A stretch of 32,470 nucleotides of DNA from IDS-8 sp964607425 (GTDB lineage: Bacteria > Pseudomonadota > Gammaproteobacteria > Steroidobacterales > Woeseiaceae). Below the pieces are notes generated by a model. It ran no database searches. It saw only the letters and a program-made list of their open reading frames with translations, and had not been told where the DNA came from. Every line of letters starts with the position of its first letter. The stretch's first letter is position 1. Shown here piece after piece: positions 15,752-23,935 of this stretch. The stretch lies in contig CAZSKQ010000030.1 in assembly GCA_964607425.1 (NCBI GenBank), positions 1 to 32,470 of the forward strand, in the 5' to 3' direction. A program made the translations under genes and the position numbers.

Positions 15752-17401
15752 TCAGGTTGCCGCGCCTTGCTGGCGCTTGCGGGTATCGATAATGGTGTCG
15801 GCGAGCAGCACTTCGCTGTGCTCGTCCAGGGTCTGCATGATACCGCGCGAGAACGCAGTCAGGCCCGCGTTGATGAACAGCAGCGGAATCGCGATGCCAA
15901 GGCCGAGCACCGTGGCGATCATCGCCTGGCCGATGCCATGCGCCATCAGGCGCGGGTCGCTGGTACCGGATGCCACGATAGCGTGGAACGTGATGATCAT
16001 GCCGATGACGGTACCGATGAGGCCGAGCAGCGGTCCGGCGGCCACGGCCAGCCGGAGGAAGGCCTGGAAGCGTTCGAGCTTCGGCACTTCGCGCAGCACG
16101 GCCTCCGATAGCCTGAGCTCCGCGAGCTCGATGCTTTCCGGCGGACGGTGCTTGTCCCCGTTGCGCCCGCTGAATGCCAGCAGGAGGCGCCCGAGCGGAT
16201 TGTCCCGCTTCGGATGCGACAGGTCCTGGAGCTGCGAACGAACGGCAGCGCGGGTCCTGATCAGGTAAGCGTACTGGTAGATCGCCAGCAGCACGCCGAG
16301 GATACCGACGGCGATGATGACATAGCCGACCACCTCACCCAGCGCGATGCGCTGCAGCCAGTTCGGCCGCTGCAAGTACACGCCCAGCAATGCTCCACTG
16401 GCCGGATCGACGACCGCCTTCGTGTAGCCGGATCCGGGCGGGACTGTTGCGAGATTCGCCGCGATCGAGCGGAAACTCGGGGCGAGCTCGCCGTCGAGCT
16501 GGGTAAGCTTCATTTCGCTGGGCAGGTAGCCCAGGTATTCATTGCCGCTGATGACGGTGAACGAGCCTACGCGCACCACCTCCTGTGGCACCGACGCAAG
16601 CACTCCGTCGCGGCCGGCCGCGGCCGCGGCCCGCTCCAGGGCGGCCTGGCCCGGATCTTCGCTCAGGTCGACGGCGAACTGCTCCGACAACTCCTTGTCC
16701 GCCGCTTCCTTGTCGATCTGGATGACGTCAGCCTGGTAGCGAACGACCTCGCCCGCCATGGTCATTTCGCGCAGCAGCTCGAACCACAGGCGTTCCAGCT
16801 CCTGGATGGATGGCAATGCGCGCGCGGCGGCAATTCGTACCATGAAGTCGGCGCGCGCTTCCTGGCCCTCCGGGGGCGCCAGCTGGGTCGAGATCAGGGA
16901 TTCGCGCAGGACGCCGGCCGAGTCGCCCGCGATCTGCCGGGTGACGCCGAAGAGCTCCCCGAGGTTGCCCTGGTGTTGTTCGAGCAACGCGGTGGTCTCC
17001 GCGATCCGTGCCTCGTTCGCTTCCCACTGCCGGTCAAGCTGCTGGCTGAACGCCTCCGCCCGGTCACGGCGGGCACGGGCCTGCCGGGTCAGCTCCTGCT
17101 GCGCGGCGAGATCGCGGCGGGCTTCCGCTTCCTTTTGCTGCAGAAGCTGGGCTTCGCGGGCACGCATCTGCTGGATCTGCTGCTGCAGCTCGGCAAACAC
17201 CTGCTGGCGCCTGCGCTCCTCGGCGGCTTTCTTCGCCGCCTCGGCCGCGGCCTGCGCCGCGGCCTGTTCCTCCGCGCTCTGCCTCTGCGCCAGCGCGTCA
17301 TAGGCGGGGAGCAGCATAGCCGCGGCCAGCCCCGCGAACAGCGCGAGCCGCAGGCGTTCCATCCGGGGGCGAGCGCCGGTCATGGCCACGGCGCCGGTCA
17401 C
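15752..17401 (-). CDS. TtpC-like MotA/TolQ/ExbB protein, second copy
   Basis: Inner-membrane proton-channel-family protein of the TtpC type, which in Vibrio-like TonB2 systems works with ExbB/ExbD/TonB. The 549 aa run as follows: signal peptide to about residue 38 (AYDALAQ); a long periplasmic Ala/Glu/Gln/Arg-rich coiled coil to about 130; a periplasmic domain; a membrane span near 350-370; and the TolQ core with KRDNPLGRLLLAF, REVPKLERFQAFLRLAVAAG, LLGLIGTVIGMIITF and GLGIAIPLLFINA. The C-terminal half is nearly the same as the copy at 21384-22820, while the coiled-coil part differs and is longer. Its start overlaps the preceding DUF3450 stop (ATGA). It is the last gene of the TonB operon. 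Confidence 0.88.
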   Translation of the reverse strand: MTGAVAMTGARPRMERLRLALFAGLAAAMLLPAYDALAQRQSAEEQAAAQAAAEAAKKAAEERRRQQVFAELQQQIQQMRAREAQLLQQKEAEARRDLAAQQELTRQARARRDRAEAFSQQLDRQWEANEARIAETTALLEQHQGNLGELFGVTRQIAGDSAGVLRESLISTQLAPPEGQEARADFMVRIAAARALPSIQELERLWFELLREMTMAGEVVRYQADVIQIDKEAADKELSEQFAVDLSEDPGQAALERAAAAAGRDGVLASVPQEVVRVGSFTVISGNEYLGYLPSEMKLTQLDGELAPSFRSIAANLATVPPGSGYTKAVVDPASGALLGVYLQRPNWLQRIALGEVVGYVIIAVGILGVLLAIYQYAYLIRTRAAVRSQLQDLSHPKRDNPLGRLLLAFSGRNGDKHRPPESIELAELRLSEAVLREVPKLERFQAFLRLAVAAGPLLGLIGTVIGMIITFHAIVASGTSDPRLMAHGIGQAMIATVLGLGIAIPLLFINAGLTAFSRGIMQTLDEHSEVLLADTIIDTRKRQQGAAT

Positions 17402-18072
17402 GACCGGGTCTCCGGCGCCGGTACCGGCAGGGTCACGAGATCGGGAGCGAGCACTTCCTCGGCCATCCGGATCGCTTCCTCGACGGCACGGGTATAAGAG
17501 GCGTCGACGACCCAGGATTTCGAGTTGCGATCCCAGTAGCCGGTTTCCTCACCGTCGGTTGTCCGGTACATCAACGACACCCGGCCAAGGTGAATGAACT
17601 GGACGTCACGTCCGTCGATCTTGCCGGGGTAAGCTTGCATGGTGCGGCCGTATTCGACCTCGATCGTGTACGCCTCGAGGAGCCGGCGGAATTTCTCGGC
17701 CAGCGCGCCTTCTTCCGCCATCAGCGTCCGCAGGGTATCGATGCGCCTGCTGCGCTCCTCGGCGAGGAATGGCAGGTCGCTCGCCACGAATCGCTCCAGC
17801 TCGGCAAACATTTTCTCCACCAGCGGCTGCACCTGCTCGGCCGTACCCTCGAGTGAGTCGATCTGCTGCGTGAGTGACGCGATGTCGCGCTGCTGGGACT
17901 GCAGCAGCTGCTCCAGGTTCGCATTGAACTGGCTGTACCGATCGACTTCGGCCATGACTTCCGCGTACTCGCTGCCGGCCTCCTGCGCGACGGCCGTGCC
18001 GGCCGCCCCCGCGGCGAGCATCGCAGAGACCAGAACGGCCTCGCCGAACCTGTACCAACCTTTGAGGGTCAT
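17398..18072 (-). CDS. DUF3450 family periplasmic protein, second copy
   Basis: DUF3450 proteins accompany TtpC in TonB2-like operons; their exact role is not established. This copy is 224 aa from the ATG at 18072 (a GTG at 18096 would add eight). It has a signal peptide ending near AVAQ (residue ~30), a coiled coil (LLQSQQRDIASLTQQIDSLE near 55-75), then the family core LPFLAEERSRRIDTLRTLM, YGRTMQAYPG, LGRVSLMYRTTDGEETGYWD and a VPAPET tail. The core matches the first copy at 22817-23650. It starts 88 nt after the TPR gene, with a hairpin between, so it may have its own promoter. Confidence 0.86.
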   Translation of the reverse strand: MTLKGWYRFGEAVLVSAMLAAGAAGTAVAQEAGSEYAEVMAEVDRYSQFNANLEQLLQSQQRDIASLTQQIDSLEGTAEQVQPLVEKMFAELERFVASDLPFLAEERSRRIDTLRTLMAEEGALAEKFRRLLEAYTIEVEYGRTMQAYPGKIDGRDVQFIHLGRVSLMYRTTDGEETGYWDRNSKSWVVDASYTRAVEEAIRMAEEVLAPDLVTLPVPAPETRS

Positions 18073-18114
18073 AATCTGAAAAGTCCTGTCACTCACAATC
18101 TTTTATTACCGGAA

Positions 18115-18135
18115 CAGCCCGATCCTGCCGGGCTG
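18115..18135 (-). terminator. Hairpin between the TPR gene and the second DUF3450 gene
   Basis: A 7-bp perfect stem (CAGCCCG/CGGGCTG) with a 7-nt loop lies 25 nt after the TPR stop on the minus strand. The following bases are A/T-rich but not a T-run. It may attenuate read-through into the second DUF3450-TtpC pair or mark an mRNA processing point. Confidence 0.35.
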
Positions 18136-18160
18136 CCGCTCCCCCCGCTCAGCCAGCGCC

Positions 18161-19402
18161 TTAACGGTTGCGCTTTGAATCGATCAGCCTGATGTAGTCA
18201 CCCGCCATTTCGCGATGCTGCGCCGAGCGCGTCGCGCGCTGGAAGTACTCCCGCGCGTCGCCCAACCGGTCGAGGTTGAAGTACGCGATGCCCAGCAGGA
18301 GGTTTGCCTGGCCGGGATCCTCGAGATCACCCTTGTTGATGGCTTCCTGCAGGACGTCGACCGCTTCCTGCCAGTCTTCACGCTGGACTTGTACTTGTCC
18401 CAGGCGCATGAACAGGTTGCCGTCGTCGGACAGCTGCGCGGCGCGCGTCAGCGGCGGAATGGCCTCATCGAAATCGCGCGCCTGTATCCAGGCATTGGCG
18501 AGTTTTTCGTAGGTTTCGGAATCCGCTTCGACCTTCCCGTCGTCCAACGCCTGCTGCAGCACCCGCGCGGCCCGGTACGGGATTTCGTTGAAGCGCAGCA
18601 TGTCGGACAGGCGCTGGTACTCCGAGGCCTGCTCCAGGAAACCGGCGTTATAGGCGATCTGCATTGCCGCCAGCGCCTGGGCATAGTCCTCCTGCTGCTG
18701 ATACAGCGATGACAGTCGCAGCCAGTGGTTCTTTTCCTGCGGTTCCATGGCGATCAGGCGCTCCAGCAGGGGCAGCGCCGAATCATAGTCCTCGCGCGTC
18801 AGGTAAAGGGCAAGCAACAGCTCGATCCAGCTCGGCTGCGGCTCCGCGGCGAGCTCCACTGCCTTTTTTGCCGGCTCGAGCGCCGCATCGAGGTCTTCCA
18901 TCTGGTAGTACGCGGCCGCCAGCAGGTAGTAAGCCGACGAGTTGGGCTCGGCGGCGGTGCGGAACCATTCCTGCAGGGCCGCCGCGCCCCGCTCCCAGTC
19001 CTCTTCCGCCATGTAGATCTGCGCGATCTGGTACCTGGCTTGCGACACCTCGCGTTCGCTGAAGCCGCCGGCGTTGATGGCCTGCTGCAGGTGGTCGCGC
19101 GCGGCGGCATAATCGCCTTCCGAGTACTCGATACCGGACCAGATCTGTTCTACCCGGCTGCGTTCGTACGGGCTCAGGCGATCGAGGTTGATGTCGGCGA
19201 GTACGGCACGGGCACTGGCGTAATCGTCGTTGTTCAGGAACTCGATCGCTTCGTTCAGCTTTTCACCCGTCCGCTCGCTGATGGTCGGCGCGGAACGGCG
19301 GCCTTCGTCCTGGGCGAAAGCAGCGGGCGACGCCGTCAGCACCACGGCAGCAAGCGCGGCGCTGAAGAGCGGGATCAGGTAACCAGGGGCGCGCAAGGAC
19401 AT
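18161..19402 (-). CDS. Periplasmic TPR protein of the TonB operon
   Basis: A 413-aa protein with a signal peptide (MSLRAPGYLIPLF through SPAAFAQ, cleavage near residue 30), followed by about nine tetratricopeptide-like repeats. Examples are ARYQIAQIYMAEEDWERGAA, LLAAAYYQMEDLDAALEPAK and LLLGIAYFNLDRLGDAREYF. TPR proteins at this position are a known part of TonB2-type clusters, where they are thought to help outer-membrane or TonB interaction. The start is 3 nt after the tonB stop, so the two are translationally linked. Confidence 0.88.
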   Translation of the reverse strand: MSLRAPGYLIPLFSAALAAVVLTASPAAFAQDEGRRSAPTISERTGEKLNEAIEFLNNDDYASARAVLADINLDRLSPYERSRVEQIWSGIEYSEGDYAAARDHLQQAINAGGFSEREVSQARYQIAQIYMAEEDWERGAAALQEWFRTAAEPNSSAYYLLAAAYYQMEDLDAALEPAKKAVELAAEPQPSWIELLLALYLTREDYDSALPLLERLIAMEPQEKNHWLRLSSLYQQQEDYAQALAAMQIAYNAGFLEQASEYQRLSDMLRFNEIPYRAARVLQQALDDGKVEADSETYEKLANAWIQARDFDEAIPPLTRAAQLSDDGNLFMRLGQVQVQREDWQEAVDVLQEAINKGDLEDPGQANLLLGIAYFNLDRLGDAREYFQRATRSAQHREMAGDYIRLIDSKRNR

Positions 19403-19405
19403 CGC

Positions 19406-20008
19406 CTACTCCTCCAACACAAAGCGAATGACCGTTTGCACGCCGACACGCTCGACGGCAACGCCACCTTCGACTTTCGGGTTGTAGCGCCAGCGCAGAA
19501 TCGAGCGAATGGCGGCTTCATCAAACAGTCCCGGCGGATCCGCGGCAACCACAGTGGCGTCCGTAACGGCCCCCGTCGGCGTGATCGTGAACTGCACCTG
19601 CACCCAGCCCTCGATGCCGCGGCGCAACGCACGCGGCGGGTACTCCGGCGCGATGCGGACCAGCGGAATCACGTCGGTATCGGAACCGGCGCTCAGGTCC
19701 ATCCGCCCGAGGGCCGTGGAGGTGTCGATGGTCGGCGTCATGGAAACGCTGGTGCCGCCGACATTGCCCGAGGAAAACGACATGCGCGGCATTTCCGGCG
19801 CGGGCGGCGGGGGCTCGCGCTCAACCCTTTCGTCGCGCTTGGTAGCTGCCTGCGAGTCGCGACGCATGCGGCTGAACTCGATGCGGGTCGCCTCGATCAT
19901 CTCGTCCACGTTGATGGGCTGGCTGATCAGTGACCACAGCACCCAGAACATGGCGATGCTCAGGGCCGCCCCGAGTATGAACGTCAATGGTAATCGCAGC
20001 ATCATCAT
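19406..20008 (-). CDS. tonB: Energy transducer TonB (TonB2-like, short)
   Basis: Spans the periplasm and passes proton-motive energy from ExbB/ExbD to outer-membrane receptors. The 200-aa protein has an N-terminal membrane anchor (FILGAALSIAMFWVLWSLI, residues ~10-28), a short Pro-rich stretch (EREPPPPAPEMPRM, ~63-76) and a C-terminal TonB domain from ~118 (YPPRALRRGIEGWVQVQF, then IRSILRWRYNPKVEGG and the end VQTVIRFVLEE). The short Pro region and overall size fit TonB2-type proteins. The ATG at 20008 has a GGAGGG site at good spacing. Confidence 0.92.
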   Translation of the reverse strand: MMMLRLPLTFILGAALSIAMFWVLWSLISQPINVDEMIEATRIEFSRMRRDSQAATKRDERVEREPPPPAPEMPRMSFSSGNVGGTSVSMTPTIDTSTALGRMDLSAGSDTDVIPLVRIAPEYPPRALRRGIEGWVQVQFTITPTGAVTDATVVAADPPGLFDEAAIRSILRWRYNPKVEGGVAVERVGVQTVIRFVLEE

Positions 20009-20023
20009 GACCGTACCCTCCGC

Positions 20024-20434
20024 TCAACCACTGCCCGGATCGGCGGCGATGGACACTTCCGTGATGCCGCCGGCCCGGACTTCGTCCATTACTTGGGCAA
20101 CCACACCGGCCTGGGAGTTCCGGTCGGCGATGATTACCACCGAGTCGTCCGGGCGCTCGATATGCAGCCGCTCGATCATCGCCCTGAGCTCGCGCATGTC
20201 GACCTGCTTCCGGTCCATCCAGATATCGCCGTTTTCCCGGATGGCAATCAAGAGGTTACCGGACTCCCGGTGCTCCGCGGTCACCGCCTCGGGCTTGAAC
20301 ACGGTTACCCCGGCTTCCTTGATGAAGGATGTCGTGATGATAAAGAAAATCAGTAAGTTAATAGTGAAGTCGAGCATCGGCGCCAGGTCGATGCCGTGTT
20401 CCTCGCTATCCGGTGAGTGCTGCCGTGCTTGCAT
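20024..20434 (-). CDS. exbD: ExbD/TolR family protein, second of two
   Basis: A 136-aa partner of ExbB in the proton channel. One N-terminal span follows the motif IDLAPMLDFTINLLIFFII, whose Asp in MLD is the proton-carrying residue. A periplasmic domain follows (DDSVVIIADRNSQAGVVAQV). It differs from the adjacent ExbD in the periplasmic part (FKPEAVTAEHRESGNLL against VNRPQSISEPQETDLES), so the two are diverged paralogues that may form a hetero-oligomer. It is 18 nt after the first exbD and 15 nt before tonB. Confidence 0.92.
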   Translation of the reverse strand: MQARQHSPDSEEHGIDLAPMLDFTINLLIFFIITTSFIKEAGVTVFKPEAVTAEHRESGNLLIAIRENGDIWMDRKQVDMRELRAMIERLHIERPDDSVVIIADRNSQAGVVAQVMDEVRAGGITEVSIAADPGSG

Positions 20435-20452
20435 ACCTCAAACGTCCTCGCG

Positions 20453-20863
20453 CTAATTCGTGGTCGTGAACGTAATGTCATAGATCCCGCCCAGGTGGAC
20501 CTGGTCGACGACCTCGACAACGACGCCGGTCGGCGCCCGCTCCTGGGCGATGATGAGGACGCCCGCATCCGGGTTCACCGCGCTCAGCCGCTCCACGTTC
20601 GCGCGCACCGCCCGGGGGTCGACGACCCGGTTGTCCACCCAGATCTCACCGTTGTTCAGGACCTGGATGTTGATACTCTCGAGGTCGGTCTCCTGCGGCT
20701 CCGAGATCGACTGCGGACGGTTGACGATCAGGCTGGATTCCTTCACGAAAACAGCCGTGATAATGAAGAAGATCAGCAGGTTGATAACGAAATCGAGCAT
20801 CGGCGCAAGGTCGATGCCGTGCGAGCCCGTCGGTCCTGCGTCGGAGTGGCGTCTGATTCGCAT
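20453..20863 (-). CDS. exbD: ExbD/TolR family protein, first of two
   Basis: A 136-aa ExbD homologue with the same architecture: a basic N-terminus (MRIRRHSD), the channel motif IDLAPMLDFVINLLIFFII with the conserved Asp, and a periplasmic domain with GVLIIAQERAPTGVVVEVVD. It starts 6 nt after the exbB stop. TonB2 loci typically carry one or two ExbD genes; here both keep the key Asp and look functional. Confidence 0.92.
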   Translation of the reverse strand: MRIRRHSDAGPTGSHGIDLAPMLDFVINLLIFFIITAVFVKESSLIVNRPQSISEPQETDLESINIQVLNNGEIWVDNRVVDPRAVRANVERLSAVNPDAGVLIIAQERAPTGVVVEVVDQVHLGGIYDITFTTTN

Positions 20864-20869
20864 AACAGT

Positions 20870-21391
20870 CTAGAAGCTGAACTCGTCCGCCAGCAGTTCG
20901 GTCTCGCGAACTGCCCGGGTACGGAAGTAGTGGACGGGCCAGAGGCCGGTAATGCTCACCGCGAGGCCCGTCATGGTGCAGATCATGGCCGCGGACACGC
21001 CGCTTGCCATACTGCGCGCATCGGCGCTGCCCCTGAGCGCCATCGAGTCGAACACCTCCAGCATGCCGCTTACCGTGCCGATCAGGCCCAGAAGCGGTGA
21101 CATCGGCACCAGTACCTGCATGACCGGAAAGCCGGCGGTCATCGACACGTTGAGCTTCGAGATCATGGCCTGGCGGATCTGGCGGGCCTTCCACGACGTG
21201 TGGTCGGTCCGCGCGTGCCAGGCTTCCTTGGCAGCCGCGGCCTCCTTCGGCAGTATCATCTTGAAATACCAGTACCGCTCGAAGATCAGCGTCCACATCA
21301 GGATGCCGGACGCGAAGATCCACATGACGAACGGCCCGCCGTCATTCGACAGCTGGGCGATGCCGCGGATGAAGGGTATCTGGTCAAACAC
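20870..21391 (-). CDS. exbB: ExbB/TolQ proton channel protein
   Basis: A 173-aa short ExbB of the TonB2 type with three spans: FVMWIFASGILMWTLIFERY near residues 21-40, the TolQ core VLVPMSPLLGLIGTVSGMLE near 93-112, and ASGVSAAMICTMTGLAVSI near 127-145. The conserved Thr-Gly and small-residue pattern of the channel is present. The gene overlaps the end of the first ttpC gene by 8 nt, so translation is coupled. Confidence 0.92.
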   Translation of the reverse strand: MFDQIPFIRGIAQLSNDGGPFVMWIFASGILMWTLIFERYWYFKMILPKEAAAAKEAWHARTDHTSWKARQIRQAMISKLNVSMTAGFPVMQVLVPMSPLLGLIGTVSGMLEVFDSMALRGSADARSMASGVSAAMICTMTGLAVSITGLWPVHYFRTRAVRETELLADEFSF

Positions 21392-22820
21392 CGCGTTGCT
21401 TCTCGATGCTGTCGGCCAGCATGCCGGCGCTCTGCTCGTCGAGAACCTGCACCACCGAACGGGACAGGCCGTTCAGCAGCGCGTTCGCGAACAGGAGCGG
21501 GATGGCGATACCGAGACCCAGCACGGTGGCGATCATCGCCTGGCCGATACCCGTCGCCATCAGGCGCGGATCGCTGGATCCGGACTCGGTGATGCTCTGG
21601 AAGGTGATGATCATGCCCACGACCGTACCGATCAGTCCGAGCAGCGGTCCGGCGGCCACCGATAGCCGCAGGAACGCCTGGAACCGTTCGAGCTTCGGTA
21701 CTTCGCGTAGCACGGCCTCCGATATCCTGAGCTCGGCAACGTCCGCGTCCTCCTCGATGCGGTTGGGGTCGCCGCGAAACGCCAGCAGTACCCGGCCCAG
21801 GGGGTTATCGCGCTTGGGCTCGTCCAGGTTGCCAAGCTGGCGCTTGACCGCCGCCCGCACGATGAGCAGGTGCACGAGCTGGTAGAAGAATGCCAGCGCG
21901 CCCGCGATACCGACAATAATAATGATATAGCCGACTTCCTCGCCGAGCTCAATGCGTTCGAGCCAGGTCGGGCGCTCAATATAGAGTGCGGTCAGGACGC
22001 CCCGGGTGTAGTCGACCACCGCCGTCTCGTAGCTCCCGTTGCTGCTGCCATAGAAGTCGTCGGCAATGCTCATGAATTCGCCGGGGAGCTGCCGCGGCAG
22101 CACCGTCAGCGTGCGCAGGTCGGGCAGGTAGCCCAGGAACTGCGCGTCAGACAGCGCGGTAAAGGGCCCGACGCGGACGACCTCGGCCGGCTGGGCCAGG
22201 CCGCTCGGTTGCACGACGTCCGTCTGGTAGCGAAGCACTTCGCCCTGGGCGGTCATTTCGCGATGGATCTCGAACCACAGGCGCTCGAGCTCTGGCGGAG
22301 TCGGCGTCTGCCGGCCGTCCGCGAAGGCACGCAGGAACTCCACCCGGCCGGGCTCGCCCGGCTCCGGATTGAACTGCGAGTTGATCAGCGACTGGTGCAG
22401 GATACCCGCCGCATCGCCTGCCACCTGGCGTGCCAGGCCGAACAGCTCCGACAGCCCGAGCTGCGAAGCTTTCTGGACGAGGGAACGGTTGAGTTCGTTG
22501 ATCCGGAGCTCGTTGTCGGAATACGAGTCGGACATCGACGTCGACGACGCCTCGAGCTGCGCGAGCCGCTGCTGCGCCTGGCGCATCATCTGCGTACGCT
22601 GGCTTTCCGACGCCGCGTTGAACTCGGCGACGCGCTGCTCGTACAGCCGGTCTTCGCCGCTGCGAACCGCGCGCACCTGCTGCAGCAGCTCTTCCTTGGA
22701 GCTCGGGGTGGCGGCACCCGGCTGGCTCGCCTGCTGCTGGGCGGAGGCGGCCTGCGGCAGTGCGCCTAGCAGCGCGGAGGCCGCGAACGCGGCAAAGATA
22801 TGTGTTCTGGACTTGCTCAC
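21384..22820 (-). CDS. TtpC-like MotA/TolQ/ExbB protein, first copy
   Basis: A 478-aa TtpC-type protein: signal peptide ending near ASAQ (residue ~28), a Gln/Ala-rich coiled coil (~60-115), a periplasmic region containing RQVAGDAAGILHQSLINSQF, a span near 290-315 (EEVGYIIIIVGIAGALAFFY), and the TolQ core with KRDNPLGRVLLAF, REVPKLERFQAFLRLSVAAG, LLGLIGTVVGMIITF and GLGIAIPLLFANA. In Vibrio-type TonB2 systems TtpC is required for iron-receptor energisation. The start overlaps the DUF3450 stop (ATGA). Confidence 0.9.
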   Translation of the reverse strand: MSKSRTHIFAAFAASALLGALPQAASAQQQASQPGAATPSSKEELLQQVRAVRSGEDRLYEQRVAEFNAASESQRTQMMRQAQQRLAQLEASSTSMSDSYSDNELRINELNRSLVQKASQLGLSELFGLARQVAGDAAGILHQSLINSQFNPEPGEPGRVEFLRAFADGRQTPTPPELERLWFEIHREMTAQGEVLRYQTDVVQPSGLAQPAEVVRVGPFTALSDAQFLGYLPDLRTLTVLPRQLPGEFMSIADDFYGSSNGSYETAVVDYTRGVLTALYIERPTWLERIELGEEVGYIIIIVGIAGALAFFYQLVHLLIVRAAVKRQLGNLDEPKRDNPLGRVLLAFRGDPNRIEEDADVAELRISEAVLREVPKLERFQAFLRLSVAAGPLLGLIGTVVGMIITFQSITESGSSDPRLMATGIGQAMIATVLGLGIAIPLLFANALLNGLSRSVVQVLDEQSAGMLADSIEKQRGV

Positions 22821-23650
22821 GTTTGCGCCTCCTCGGGAGCGGGTACCGGGACTGTCAACAACTCGGGCGCGCCATCCTGGTTGGCGACGCGTATTGCCTG
22901 GTCGACGGCATCGGCATAACTGTTATCCACGACCCATTGCCTTGCGGTCGCATCCCAGTAGCCTGTTTCGGAACCGTCCAGGGTGCGATACATCAGGGAA
23001 ACGCGTCCGAGCCGGACGAAATGTACCGTGCGCGTCCGATCGCCGGCGTTGAGCAGGCCTTCGTAGGCTTCAAGCGTGCGGCCGTACTCGAGCTCGATCT
23101 GGTAAGCCTCCATGATGAGGCGGTACTTCTCGGAGATCGACACGTCGGCGCGCGCCATCATCTCCTTCAGGTTGTCCACGCGGTCAGTGCGTTCCTCGAT
23201 CAGGAACGGCACGTCGAGGCTGATGAACTGCTCCAGCGCCTGCACCATCTTCCGCATGAGCGGCTGGACTTCGCGGTTGGTGGTCTCGATGTCTTCCAGC
23301 TGCCGCTGGATAGAGGCAATTTCGTCTTCCTGCGACTGCACCTGCGCCTGGAGCTGTTCGTTGTACTGCTCGAAGCTTTCGGCTTCCGTCATCGCCTGTG
23401 CGTAGGCGGCGGCGGCATCCAGCGTCTGGTCGCGAACCTGGTTGACCCGCTGCTGCGCCTGGGCGGCCGCGCGATCTACTTCGATCTGTGCCTGCAGCGT
23501 CTGCTGGAGCTGTGCGCCGGCGACGGCAGCCGCGAGCAGTGCGACCGTCGCGCCCGCCGCAACGATGGCGGGTCGCCGGCTGCCCGGCTCGCGATGAGCG
23601 GCGTGGGATCGCACACTCGATTTACTGGTGTCGGAACGGAACAGCCTCAT
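22817..23650 (-). CDS. DUF3450 family periplasmic protein, first copy
   Basis: First gene of the TonB operon, 277 aa. After a long basic N-terminus (MRLFRSDTSKSS, then an Arg/His-rich stretch) comes one hydrophobic segment (AIVAAGATVALLAAAVAGAQ, residues 28-47), then a coiled coil rich in Gln (LQAQVQSQEDEIASIQRQLE). The core follows: VPFLIEERTDRVDNLKEMM, LEYGRTLEAYEG, RLGRVSLMYRTLDGSETGYW and VPAPEE. The hydrophobic segment may be an anchor or a late signal peptide. A TTGGAGG site lies 11 nt before the ATG. Confidence 0.88.
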   Translation of the reverse strand: MRLFRSDTSKSSVRSHAAHREPGSRRPAIVAAGATVALLAAAVAGAQLQQTLQAQIEVDRAAAQAQQRVNQVRDQTLDAAAAYAQAMTEAESFEQYNEQLQAQVQSQEDEIASIQRQLEDIETTNREVQPLMRKMVQALEQFISLDVPFLIEERTDRVDNLKEMMARADVSISEKYRLIMEAYQIELEYGRTLEAYEGLLNAGDRTRTVHFVRLGRVSLMYRTLDGSETGYWDATARQWVVDNSYADAVDQAIRVANQDGAPELLTVPVPAPEEAQT

Positions 23651-23855
23651 GGCACAAATGCCTCCAAGTTATAATGATTTCCGTGCAGCCGGTCGAATCC
23701 GCCTGCGGCCGCTCTGGGAGACGAACCCGTGGGGCGCAAAATGGAAATCCATTCGTTTTTCCGCGGCCGGTGCAAAGGAAAGCCATACTTTGCCCTGTCC
23801 CCCCGCGACCTGATTTTTTCGTCCAACCGGATGTGGGTGCCGATTGGAGTTGAGC
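23651..23855 (-). promoter_or_regulatory. Long untranslated leader of the TonB operon
   Basis: About 200 nt without a gene precede the operon. On the minus strand it holds a 6-bp inverted repeat, AATGGA-TT-TCCATT (23740-23753), several A-runs and the ribosome site near the start codon. I see no known riboswitch. The TATAAC near the ribosome site is too close to the start to serve as a promoter. Confidence 0.4.
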
Positions 23856-23883
23856 TATATAGCATACTTTTTCGATATGACAA
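23856..23883 (-). promoter_or_regulatory. Candidate sigma-70 promoter of the TonB operon
   Basis: On the minus strand TTGTCA (five of six matches to the -35 consensus) is followed after 16 nt by TATATA, in the most A+T-rich patch of this area. The start point would be near 23849, about 200 nt before the first gene. The glycosyltransferase gene ends only 50 nt upstream. Confidence 0.5.
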
Positions 23884-23935
23884 ACGCTATGCCGGGCGCA
23901 GGCCGGACGTTAAACATCGATTCCCAAGTCGTTTC

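Noticed and set aside
23667..23680. TATAAC box just upstream of the first DUF3450 gene as its promoter
   Set aside because: Transcription would start within the ribosome site, and no -35 box is at proper distance.
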